Shown here one piece after another: positions 57,214-64,000 of a stretch of 64,000 bases of DNA (the first letter of the stretch is position 1; each line of letters opens with the position of its first letter). Made by a program: the position numbers and the translations under genes. Source of the DNA: G965233625 sp965233625 (GTDB lineage Bacteria; Planctomycetota; Planctomycetia; Pirellulales; Pirellulaceae); NCBI GenBank assembly GCA_965233625.1, contig OZ247499.1:2294001-2358000 (forward strand), read 5' to 3'. The notes under the pieces are model-generated. The model had not been told where the DNA came from, searched no databases, and saw only the letters and a list, made by a program, of their open reading frames with translations.

Positions 57214-57831
57214 ATGTTTACCCGGAATTGTCTCGCTGCCGGAATGACAGCTGCCATGCTGCTGACAGGATGCAGCACCAGCGCGCCTCCTGTGGCCGCT
57301 CCCTCCAGCGGGAGCCAGACACGCACCGACACTTCACAAGTTCCTCAGGAACAACCAGCCGGACAAGATGCAGAACCGCAGGAGATTGCCAAAGTGACCA
57401 AGACAGACGCCGAATGGAAAGAGATGCTCACGCCTGAGCAGTACTACGTTACCCGTAAGCATGGAACAGAGAGAGCCTTTACCGGCGAACTCTGGGACAA
57501 CAAACGCGACGGCGTGTACAAGTGTGTCTGTTGCGGGCAAGAGCTTTTTCACTCCGACCACAAGTACGAATCCGGGACCGGATGGCCCAGTTATTTCCAG
57601 CCGATTGACCAGGATAACATCGGCACAACGGTCGACAGAAAACTGTTCTACACACGGACGGAAGTGCATTGCGACCGCTGCGAAGCGCATCTTGGCCACG
57701 TCTTTGAAGACGGCCCACAGCCCACCGGGTTGCGGTACTGCATCAACTCAGCGTCATTGACGTTTGACGAGCAGCAGCAAGGCGGGCAGGATTCTGGAAA
57801 GGACCCCCAGACATCCGAAGAAGAACAATAA
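57214..57831 (+). CDS. msrB: Peptide methionine-R-sulfoxide reductase MsrB, lipoprotein
   Basis: The protein has 205 residues from ATG 57214 (AGGAG eight bases upstream). A lipobox LLTGC (Cys20) follows a hydrophobic signal, so it should be a lipoprotein. After a Pro/Gln linker (25-60) comes the MsrB domain (about 65-185) with zinc cysteines Cys104, Cys107, Cys153 and Cys156 (CVCCG, CDRCEAHLGHVF), GTGWPSYF, and catalytic Cys176 in RYCINSASL. It reduces methionine-R-sulfoxide in exported proteins. No MsrA is fused or adjacent. The C-terminal 20 residues are Gln/Asp-rich and disordered. Confidence 0.95.
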   Translation: MFTRNCLAAGMTAAMLLTGCSTSAPPVAAPSSGSQTRTDTSQVPQEQPAGQDAEPQEIAKVTKTDAEWKEMLTPEQYYVTRKHGTERAFTGELWDNKRDGVYKCVCCGQELFHSDHKYESGTGWPSYFQPIDQDNIGTTVDRKLFYTRTEVHCDRCEAHLGHVFEDGPQPTGLRYCINSASLTFDEQQQGGQDSGKDPQTSEEEQ

Positions 57832-57847
57832 GCCTGCGCCGAGGCTT
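57830..57847. terminator. Possible bidirectional hairpin between msrB and nudix genes
   Basis: AAGCCT (57830-57835) and AGGCTT (57842-57847) form a 6-bp stem with a 6-base loop, exactly between two convergent stop codons. There is no T-run, so it is a weak terminator candidate. Confidence 0.3.
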
Positions 57848-58452
57848 TAATGGAACAACGCCTTGAGGCAGATCTGCGACCATGTTTCGTAGTGGTCGAT
57901 ATCCGCTAAGATCTGCTCCAGCGGCAAAAAGCCCGCGTCTGCGATATCCTCTTCGCGGGCTGTGACTGCGGGTTGTTCAACATCAAAAATGTGCACGATT
58001 CCCAGGTGCACTTTGCCGACCTCGCTTTCGTCGTCGTTGATCAGCCCCGCACATTGCTGCGAATAAGCGGTTTCGATGGCGACTTCTTCCGTCAGTTCAC
58101 GCTGCATGCCTGCCTGATACACATCGCTGGCAGCAGCACTCTCGCCCGCGTCTTCTGACGAAATGTGGCCGCCAATGCCGATGCTTCGTTTGGCGTGAAG
58201 GCGGGCTTCACCTTGTCCGGAACCACGCGTGTACTGAAACAGCGAGACGCCGCCTTCGCCCTGATGACGGAACACGACGTAGGGAATGAGTTGCTTGAAT
58301 GCGGGGTCAAGCTCCATCGCATCGCGCGGACGGTAGCTCAAATGCTCTGGCTGAAGCAACGGTGTGACGTAGCGGTCCGTATCGCCGGTAAACCCTTGAA
58401 AGTAGCCAAGGTCATGCAGCCGCGATGCGGGTGTAACGAGTACGTGTTCCAT
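57847..58452 (-). CDS. Nudix-like hydrolase
   Basis: A 201-residue protein. A Nudix-type box is visible: GIGGHIS followed, after a longer than usual insertion, by AGMQRELTEEVAI (Arg118, Glu119 and Glu122/Glu123), so the catalytic REUxEE is intact while the first Gly-to-REU spacing is about nine residues longer. The N-terminal 90 residues (SYRPRDAMELDPAFKQLIPYVVF) form the Nudix beta core start, and the C-terminal LPLEQILADIDHYETWSQ fits the fold. Substrate unknown; cytoplasmic. It is convergent with msrB and 58 bases downstream of topA on the same strand. Confidence 0.75.
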   Translation of the reverse strand: MEHVLVTPASRLHDLGYFQGFTGDTDRYVTPLLQPEHLSYRPRDAMELDPAFKQLIPYVVFRHQGEGGVSLFQYTRGSGQGEARLHAKRSIGIGGHISSEDAGESAAASDVYQAGMQRELTEEVAIETAYSQQCAGLINDDESEVGKVHLGIVHIFDVEQPAVTAREEDIADAGFLPLEQILADIDHYETWSQICLKALFH

Positions 58453-58510
58453 GAAGCCAGATGCTAATTAAAAATGAAAATTCTAGAGGCCGGAAGGACG
58501 AAGCTGGCCG

Positions 58511-61315
58511 CTACGCTTCAGGCTCGCTTCCGTTTTCGTCACTCGGCGCGGCGGCTTTCTTTGGCGTTTTTTTCGCCGCTTTCTTTTTGGGGGCGGCTTT
58601 CTTCTTGGCGGCCTTTTTCTGAGTGGTTGTTTTGGCCTTCTTCTTTTTAGCCGCTTTCTTCTTGGTCTTCTTTTTGGCGGCCTTCTTCTTGGTGGCTGCG
58701 GCGCCCTTTTTCTTCACCTTCTTACGGCCGCCCTTACGCTCGGCGGCAGCATCTAGCAGGGCCAGCGCCTGTTCCAGCGTGACTTCGTTCGGGTTCACTT
58801 CTTTAAGCGTTTCGTTAATGCCGCCGTCAGAAACGTAAGGACCGTATTTGCCTTCGAATACGCCGACCTCTTCACCCGTTACGGGCGATGTTCCCAGTTT
58901 GCGGAGCGGCTGGCGGGCGGCTCCGCGTCCACGCTTGCGCGGCTGCGCGAGGATGTGGACGGCTTTCTCGAGAGTGACGTCGAAAGGGTTTTCGTCCTTG
59001 GGCAGCGAGCGGCGTTCGTCGCCCCATTCCAGATACGGACCGAAGCGGCCATTGGCGGCTTTCACCTTCTTCTGATCTTCCGGGTGCAGGCCAATCACGC
59101 GTGGCAACGAGAGCAGCTTCAATGCGGTTTCCAGGTCGATGTCTTCCAGCGACATGCCCTTCATCAACGACGCATTCTTCGGCTTTTCTTCAACATCCTC
59201 GCGGGCGCCGAGTTGCACATACGGACCGTACTTGCCCGTCTTCGCAAACACGGGGCGCCCTTCTTCGTTCTTGCCCAGCGGTTCATCGCCACGGGCGGCC
59301 AGCTTGAGCAGTTCCAGCGCTTTGTCGATGGTCAGTTCGTCCGGGGCCATCCCGAACGGCACCGACGCCCAGCGTTCGCCCTGCTTCAGACTGGTGCCGT
59401 TCTGCCAGACGCGGACAAAGATTTCCTCGTGCTGTTCCTCGGTCAGATCGGGCGAAGGTTTCGGCTTCCCTAAAGAGAAGCTGTTGATCTCGATGCGGTC
59501 GATTTCTTCTTCTTTGGAATCCAGCTTCGGCCGCAGTCCGCTTTCTTTGTCGTGATAGAACTGCTGAAGATACTCGGTGCGTTGGCCCTCGCCGCGGCTG
59601 ATTTCGTCGAGGAAGTTCTCCATGCTGGCGGTGAATTCGTAATCGATCAGTCCGCCAAAATGGTCCTCCATCATCTTCGTCACCGAAAACGCCACCCAGT
59701 TAGGCACCAGCGCTTTACCGCGGCGGAAGACGTAATTCTGCGAGATCTTTTCGATAATGGCGGCGTAGGTACTCGGCCGGCCGATGCCCAGGTCTTCCAT
59801 CTTCGCCGTCAGCGAAGCATCCGTATACCGCGGCCGTGGCTGCGTGGTGTGCGACTTGGGTGTCAGTTCTTTGCACTCGATGACTTCGCCTTCAACCACC
59901 GCAGGCAGCAGGCGTTCCTGGTCAGCAAGTTCGGCAGTCGGATCGTCGGAACCTTCTACGTAAGCACGCAGATATCCGGGGAAGTCAATCGTTTTACCGC
60001 TCACCGTGAACACGGCGCCGCCGCCTTCGATGGTGATCGAAATGCGCCGCCCGCGGGCAGGCTGCATCTGGCTGGCAACGGTGCGTTTCCAGATGAGTTC
60101 AAACAGGCGGAACTCGTCTTCGGTTACCTGCGACTTCAGGGCGCCGGGCAGTTCAAAAGGATGACCGGCGGGGCGGATAGCTTCATGGGCCTCCTGCGCG
60201 TTCTTCACCTTATTACTGTAGGTGACCGACTGCTCCGGCAGGTATTCAGGGCCGTATTCACTACTGACCAGATCACGCGCCGCATCGACTGCCACCTGCG
60301 CCAGATTCGTTGAATCCGTACGCATGTAGGTGATGTGACCGTTCTGATACAGGCTCTGGGCGGCGTCCATTGTCCGGCGAGAACTGAAGCCCAACTTGCG
60401 GTTGGCTTCCTGCTGCAGCGTACTGGTTGTAAACGGCGCCCGCGGTTTGTCGGTATAAGGTGTTTCTTCCAGGCTGGTGACCTTGAATTCCGCAGAACGA
60501 AGCCGCTGCGCCAGCGCATTTGCGCCGCCTTCATCAAGCAGCAACAGGTTCTTGTTCTTCAGTTCGCCCGTGGTTTCATCAAAGTCTTTACCGGCTGGCA
60601 GACGTTTTTCGTCCACCGATTTCAGCACCGCTTCGAAGCTGTTTTCCCCCTGACGGGCAAAGCCGCCGATCAGGTCCCAATAAGTGGCGGAAACGAATTC
60701 GCAGCGTTCACGCTCACGCTCAACAATCAGCCGCACCGCCACGCTTTGCACGCGGCCTGCGCTGAGTTTGTTGCCGATCTTTTTCCGCACCAGATCGGTT
60801 ACACCAAATCCGTATAGCCGGTCGAGAATGCGTCGCGTTTCCTGCGCCTGCACCAGCGAATCGTTCAGTTCCCGTGGATTGGCGATGGCGTGATCGATCG
60901 CTTCGCGGGTAATTTCGTGAAAAACCAGCCGGTGCACCGGAACTTTGGGGCTAAGCAGTTCCGTCAGATGCCAGCCGATGGCTTCACCTTCGCGGTCTTC
61001 GTCCGTCGCGACTAGCAGTTCCTTGGCGCTTTTGACCAGCTTCTTCAGTTCGGCGACCTTCTTCTTCTTGTCGGTCAGCACGACGTAGATCGGCTTGAAG
61101 CCGTCGTCGACATTTACGCCCAGTTCCGCCCAGGATTCTTTTTTGAACTCTTCCGGGCACTGCCGCTTGCCGGTGGCCAGATCGCGGACGTGGCCCACGC
61201 TGGCCTCCACCTCGTAGTCATCGCCCAGAAACTTCGCAATGGTGCGGGCCTTCGCGGGTGATTCGACGATGACCAGCGATTTACCGTCGTTCTGCTTGGC
61301 TGCCTTCTTTGCCAT
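58511..61315 (-). CDS. topA: DNA topoisomerase I TopA with lysine-rich tail
   Basis: The protein has 934 residues from ATG 61313-61315 (MAKKAAKQ), with a longer open frame upstream rejected. The Toprim domain has VIVESPAKA (Glu18) and ATDEDREGEAIGW (Asp105, Asp107, Glu109); the catalytic tyrosine is Tyr330 in GHITYMRTDSTNL. It relaxes negative supercoils by single-strand passage. After the core, C-terminal repeats (TopoI_C_Rpt type: KTGKYGPYVQLG, NGRFGPYLEWG, GKYGPYVSDGG) replace the usual zinc fingers; no tetracysteine motif is seen. The last about 75 residues are Lys/Ala/Thr-rich (AAKKKTKKKAAKKKKAK), resembling histone H1 tails, and should bind DNA non-specifically. It faces the divergent SurA/PpiD-like gene across a 444-base region. 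Confidence 0.96.
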   Translation of the reverse strand: MAKKAAKQNDGKSLVIVESPAKARTIAKFLGDDYEVEASVGHVRDLATGKRQCPEEFKKESWAELGVNVDDGFKPIYVVLTDKKKKVAELKKLVKSAKELLVATDEDREGEAIGWHLTELLSPKVPVHRLVFHEITREAIDHAIANPRELNDSLVQAQETRRILDRLYGFGVTDLVRKKIGNKLSAGRVQSVAVRLIVERERERCEFVSATYWDLIGGFARQGENSFEAVLKSVDEKRLPAGKDFDETTGELKNKNLLLLDEGGANALAQRLRSAEFKVTSLEETPYTDKPRAPFTTSTLQQEANRKLGFSSRRTMDAAQSLYQNGHITYMRTDSTNLAQVAVDAARDLVSSEYGPEYLPEQSVTYSNKVKNAQEAHEAIRPAGHPFELPGALKSQVTEDEFRLFELIWKRTVASQMQPARGRRISITIEGGGAVFTVSGKTIDFPGYLRAYVEGSDDPTAELADQERLLPAVVEGEVIECKELTPKSHTTQPRPRYTDASLTAKMEDLGIGRPSTYAAIIEKISQNYVFRRGKALVPNWVAFSVTKMMEDHFGGLIDYEFTASMENFLDEISRGEGQRTEYLQQFYHDKESGLRPKLDSKEEEIDRIEINSFSLGKPKPSPDLTEEQHEEIFVRVWQNGTSLKQGERWASVPFGMAPDELTIDKALELLKLAARGDEPLGKNEEGRPVFAKTGKYGPYVQLGAREDVEEKPKNASLMKGMSLEDIDLETALKLLSLPRVIGLHPEDQKKVKAANGRFGPYLEWGDERRSLPKDENPFDVTLEKAVHILAQPRKRGRGAARQPLRKLGTSPVTGEEVGVFEGKYGPYVSDGGINETLKEVNPNEVTLEQALALLDAAAERKGGRKKVKKKGAAATKKKAAKKKTKKKAAKKKKAKTTTQKKAAKKKAAPKKKAAKKTPKKAAAPSDENGSEPEA

Positions 61316-61759
61316 TCCGTATCCGTTTTTTATTGAGCAAAGACGAGTGAGTCCGTTGCCGGTGATGCGAATGCCGTCAATTTGCCGTCGTTTCCGCCGA
61401 AGCGGGGAATTGTAACGCAAGCCGCAGTGTCTAAAAGGGAAAAAGTCGCGAATTCCCGCCAGGTTGCCGTGGAACCCGTCGGCGCCATTTCTAATCAGAC
61501 TCGTCTAAACTTAAACTGCGGTACATGTTACAACTACCGTTCTGGCCGGTAGGCAGCCCGTCTACCGGGCGCTGCGCCGGATTGAATTTGAAACCTGTGT
61601 TTCTACAATTCTCTACCTGACCTGTACCCAAAACGAATAATAGGAGAGCGCAACCGCTGTCAACCCCCTGGTCGCTGACAACCCCCGGGGTCAGCCGTGT
61701 TTTACAGCCATCTGGTTATGCTCTTCTAACCTAACGGATTTTATTTTCGAGACATTGTT
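61316..61759. other. Divergent intergenic region between topA and the SurA/PpiD-like gene
   Basis: Of these 444 bases, the first 105 are an open-frame extension of topA without family similarity. An inverted repeat CCGGTAG (61546-61552)/CTACCGG (61562-61568) encloses nine bases. A near-direct repeat, GCTGTCAACCCC (61656-61667) and GCTGACAACCCC (61674-61685), lies 75 bases before the downstream ATG. An AGGAGAG at about 61642 is not followed by a start codon in range. No gene is seen. Confidence 0.55.
61582..61609 (+). promoter_or_regulatory. Candidate promoter for the SurA/PpiD-like gene
   Basis: TTGAAT (61582-61587) and TACAAT (61604-61609) have a 16-base spacer and 4/6 and 5/6 matches to sigma-70 boxes, about 150 bases upstream of ATG 61760. 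The two near-direct repeats lie between it and the gene and could be operator sites. Confidence 0.45.
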
Positions 61760-64000
61760 ATGGCGAACCCGCTCTCCCTTTTCCGCAAGCATCAGCGACT
61801 GCTGATGGGTGTTTCTGGCGTTTTAATCATTTTCTCGTTCACGGTGGGCGGTGTGATCACCCAGTGCCAGGGCACGGCGCCTTCTGGCGTAGGTCAGCGT
61901 CAGAACGAAACGGTTGTCACCTGGACGGGTGGCGAAATTCGCGAAGACGAACTGCAACAGATGCGTTACTCGCATTTCAACGTCATCCGCTATCTGCGTG
62001 CTATTTCCGCCAAAGTAGGCAAAGACGTCCAACCTAAAGTCACGCCGATCCGGCCGGCTACTAGCGAAAAAGAAATTTTTGAAAAGCGGCTACTGGCAGC
62101 CAAAGCGAAAGAGATGGGCCTGGCGATCAGCGATTCCGCCATCATCGACTATCTGACAAAGTATTCCGATGACCAGCTGCTACCTGCCGATCTGCTGGCG
62201 ATCCGTCGCGAGACGTTCCGCGACACGGTTTCTGAACAGGAATTGTTTGACCAGTTCCGCATTGAATTGATGGCTCAGAAGCTAGAGCAACTTGCTAACG
62301 CGCCGCGCACCACGCTGACACCATCTTCTGCCTGGCATTACCACAACCGCACGGAACGCCAGGTGGTTGCCCAGGTGCTGCCGCTTGAATTGGCACAATA
62401 CCGCGGCAACGTGATCTCGGAGGTGGGCGAACCCAGCAACGCGCAGCTGAAAGAGGTTTACGAAAAGTACAAGACGGAATATCCCTCGCCTGAACGCTGG
62501 GAGCCTGCCTTCAAGCGGCCACGTAAATTCGCCATTGAAGCCCTCAAAGCCGATTACGAGGTATTCCTAGACGCCGCCAAAAAGGCAATCCCGATGAAAG
62601 ATGTGGTCGCTGCGTACGAAGCCCGCATCGCAAACGGCGAGTTCGAGGATAAGTCTTCGGGCCTGGATGACATTCCCGTGCCGGAACCCTCCCCATCGTC
62701 GGGCGACGAGCCAGAAACGGACGATCCTGCACCGGAAGACAAGAGGCCCGCCCCGGAAGATGGTGGCAGCCTTCTCAATCCGGGCGAAACATTTGTCGCT
62801 TTGCAGGACGGGGCGGAAGCCAAAGAAGATGATACCCCCGCAAAGGATGATCCCGCTGAAAAAGCTGACGACACCAAGAAAGACGATACCCCAGCCGCCG
62901 GTGACGATAAGCCCGCGGACGAGAAGCCAGCCGAACCAGCAGCCGAAGAGAAACCCAAGAAATTCCTTCCACTTGAAAAGGTAGAAGACACGCTGCGTAG
63001 CGTACTTGTTCAAGAGCTAAAGGAGGACGTGCGGAAGAAGATGGAAGACACCATCAAAGCCGTTAAACGGCGGATGCGTGACTATTACAACACCCGTCTG
63101 CGTGCAGCCGCCCGCAAAAAGGAGTTGCCTGCACCGATCAGCCTGAAATCACTGGCCAAGGAATTCCCGCAGCTTACGTATTCTCAGACCAAACTGCTCG
63201 ACCGCATTGAATTCGCCAAAACGGAACTGGGCAAGGCAAACTCCACTCTCTTCTACATCATTCGCAGCGCCCGTGGTATGCAGCCCTACCCGATGCGGGA
63301 ATTCACCCTAGCGGACCTGGCTTACAATGAGCAACTGGTTTCAGACTCAGCAGATCTGCGGTTCAGCCCCGACGAATTCGCTGATAGCATCGCCCAGGGC
63401 GGCTACGAAATGAAGTCGGACGTCATTCATCTCTACTGGCGGACCGAGGTCGAAGCGGCGGAGGTTCCCGAGTTTGAAGACATCCGAGATCAAGTCCGCG
63501 AAGCGTGGATCGACCTGGAGGCCCGCAAGCTGGCTGAAAAAGCCGCCCGCGCGAAAGCGGAACAGGCTGCTGGCGACAAAACGCTGAAAGAGCTGTTCCC
63601 CGACGAAGTCGAGGAAACCGGCGAATTCAAATGGCTGGTCCCGCCAAGCTTCAGCGCTGGCGCCTTCGGCGCCGAGAACACCAGCCGTACGCCGCGGCTG
63701 AACAAGAACGTTGAGAATGTGGAAGATCCTGGCAATGACTTTATGCAAGCCACGTTCGCCCTGGCGCCAGGCGAAACCGGCGTTGCCTGGAATGAAGACC
63801 ACTCGGTCTGCTACGCCATCGAAGTGCAGAAAGACGTGGTCGACGCCGACCAGCGGCTGGAAACATTCTTCACCTCGTGGGGCGAAGCCAGCCCGGCGAA
63901 CGAATACTCCGGCATGGTTTACGACGAGAACCTTGAGCTGCAACGCACCTGGTACGACAATCTCAACGACGAGATGAAAGTCACCTGGCAGCGCGAACCC
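61760..64000 (+). CDS. Membrane-anchored SurA/PpiD-like protein (partial, runs off the window)
   Basis: The frame is open from ATG 61760 to the last base, 747 codons, without a stop; the C-terminus is beyond the window. The start MANPLSLFRKHQRLLMG is followed by a transmembrane helix (VSGVLIIFSFTVGGVI, about 18-34), the topology of PpiD. Residues 50-190 (helices with EIFEKRLLAAKAKEMGLAISDSAIIDYL) fit the SurA/PpiD N-terminal chaperone domain. Residues about 310-400 are a low-complexity acidic/proline stretch (DPAEKADDTKKDDTPAA). No PpiC isomerase domain is recognised with confidence in the visible part. It probably helps fold exported proteins; the exact function is inferred. A GAGA about 7 bases upstream of the ATG may be the ribosome binding site. 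Confidence 0.78.
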   Translation, partial: MANPLSLFRKHQRLLMGVSGVLIIFSFTVGGVITQCQGTAPSGVGQRQNETVVTWTGGEIREDELQQMRYSHFNVIRYLRAISAKVGKDVQPKVTPIRPATSEKEIFEKRLLAAKAKEMGLAISDSAIIDYLTKYSDDQLLPADLLAIRRETFRDTVSEQELFDQFRIELMAQKLEQLANAPRTTLTPSSAWHYHNRTERQVVAQVLPLELAQYRGNVISEVGEPSNAQLKEVYEKYKTEYPSPERWEPAFKRPRKFAIEALKADYEVFLDAAKKAIPMKDVVAAYEARIANGEFEDKSSGLDDIPVPEPSPSSGDEPETDDPAPEDKRPAPEDGGSLLNPGETFVALQDGAEAKEDDTPAKDDPAEKADDTKKDDTPAAGDDKPADEKPAEPAAEEKPKKFLPLEKVEDTLRSVLVQELKEDVRKKMEDTIKAVKRRMRDYYNTRLRAAARKKELPAPISLKSLAKEFPQLTYSQTKLLDRIEFAKTELGKANSTLFYIIRSARGMQPYPMREFTLADLAYNEQLVSDSADLRFSPDEFADSIAQGGYEMKSDVIHLYWRTEVEAAEVPEFEDIRDQVREAWIDLEARKLAEKAARAKAEQAAGDKTLKELFPDEVEETGEFKWLVPPSFSAGAFGAENTSRTPRLNKNVENVEDPGNDFMQATFALAPGETGVAWNEDHSVCYAIEVQKDVVDADQRLETFFTSWGEASPANEYSGMVYDENLELQRTWYDNLNDEMKVTWQREP

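Overview
The window looks like chromosomal DNA of a member of the Planctomycetota, with GC a little under 60% judged by eye. Several families point there together: a Tat-exported DUF1501 protein beside a DUF1549/DUF1553 cytochrome-type protein, a 1146-residue PVC-type haem (CxxCH) protein beside an SGNH hydrolase, a formylglycine-type sulfatase, stand-alone receiver proteins, and futalosine-pathway menaquinone genes. No phage, IS element, CRISPR array or rRNA was seen. The only RNA gene found is tRNA-His.

Layout. 1-8138: end of a sugar-nucleotide epimerase; a minus-strand operon of a catalytically dead M16 protein, an active M16 peptidase and mtnA; proA; then a minus-strand mqnA-mqnC-queC operon. 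8417-11585: a minus-strand signalling operon with a hybrid histidine kinase and two receiver proteins. 11716-13799: a uronate-isomerase-like enzyme and a small membrane protein. 13884-23510: a structured intergenic segment with a strong intrinsic terminator, followed by a long type II secretion/type IV pilus-like operon (pseudopilins, a GspK-like protein, PilM, PilN, PilO, a PilP/GspC-like protein and a secretin) that lacks the ATPase and PilC/GspF genes. 23528-30467: DUF1501 and DUF1549/1553 proteins, a sulfatase and a tRNA-dihydrouridine synthase. 30801-36264: a four-gene ABC export operon with a large extracytoplasmic protein. 36449: an ArsR-type repressor with a possible operator.

36816-49167 is the most distinctive part. 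A single 10.2-kb gene encodes a complete reducing polyketide synthase with the order KS-AT-DH-cMT-ER-KR-ACP-condensation-like-thioester reductase. A membrane family 2 glycosyltransferase follows 11 bases after its stop, and an AlkB-fold 2-oxoglutarate/Fe(II) dioxygenase is divergently transcribed. The domain order resembles fungal highly reducing PKSs that end in a C domain, but here the C domain has lost its catalytic histidines and a reductive release domain follows. A plausible product is a methyl-branched reduced chain released as an aldehyde or alcohol and then glycosylated, but that is inference.

49217-64000: tRNA-His; an SGNH hydrolase and PVC cytochrome operon; a FemAB/BioF2-like acyltransferase; a HAD phosphatase; a receiver protein; a lipoprotein MsrB; a Nudix protein; topoisomerase I with a histone-H1-like lysine/alanine tail; and, running off the right edge, a membrane-anchored SurA/PpiD-like protein. 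Start codons were moved inward from the longest reading frame where a signal peptide, Shine-Dalgarno sequence or family start favoured it.
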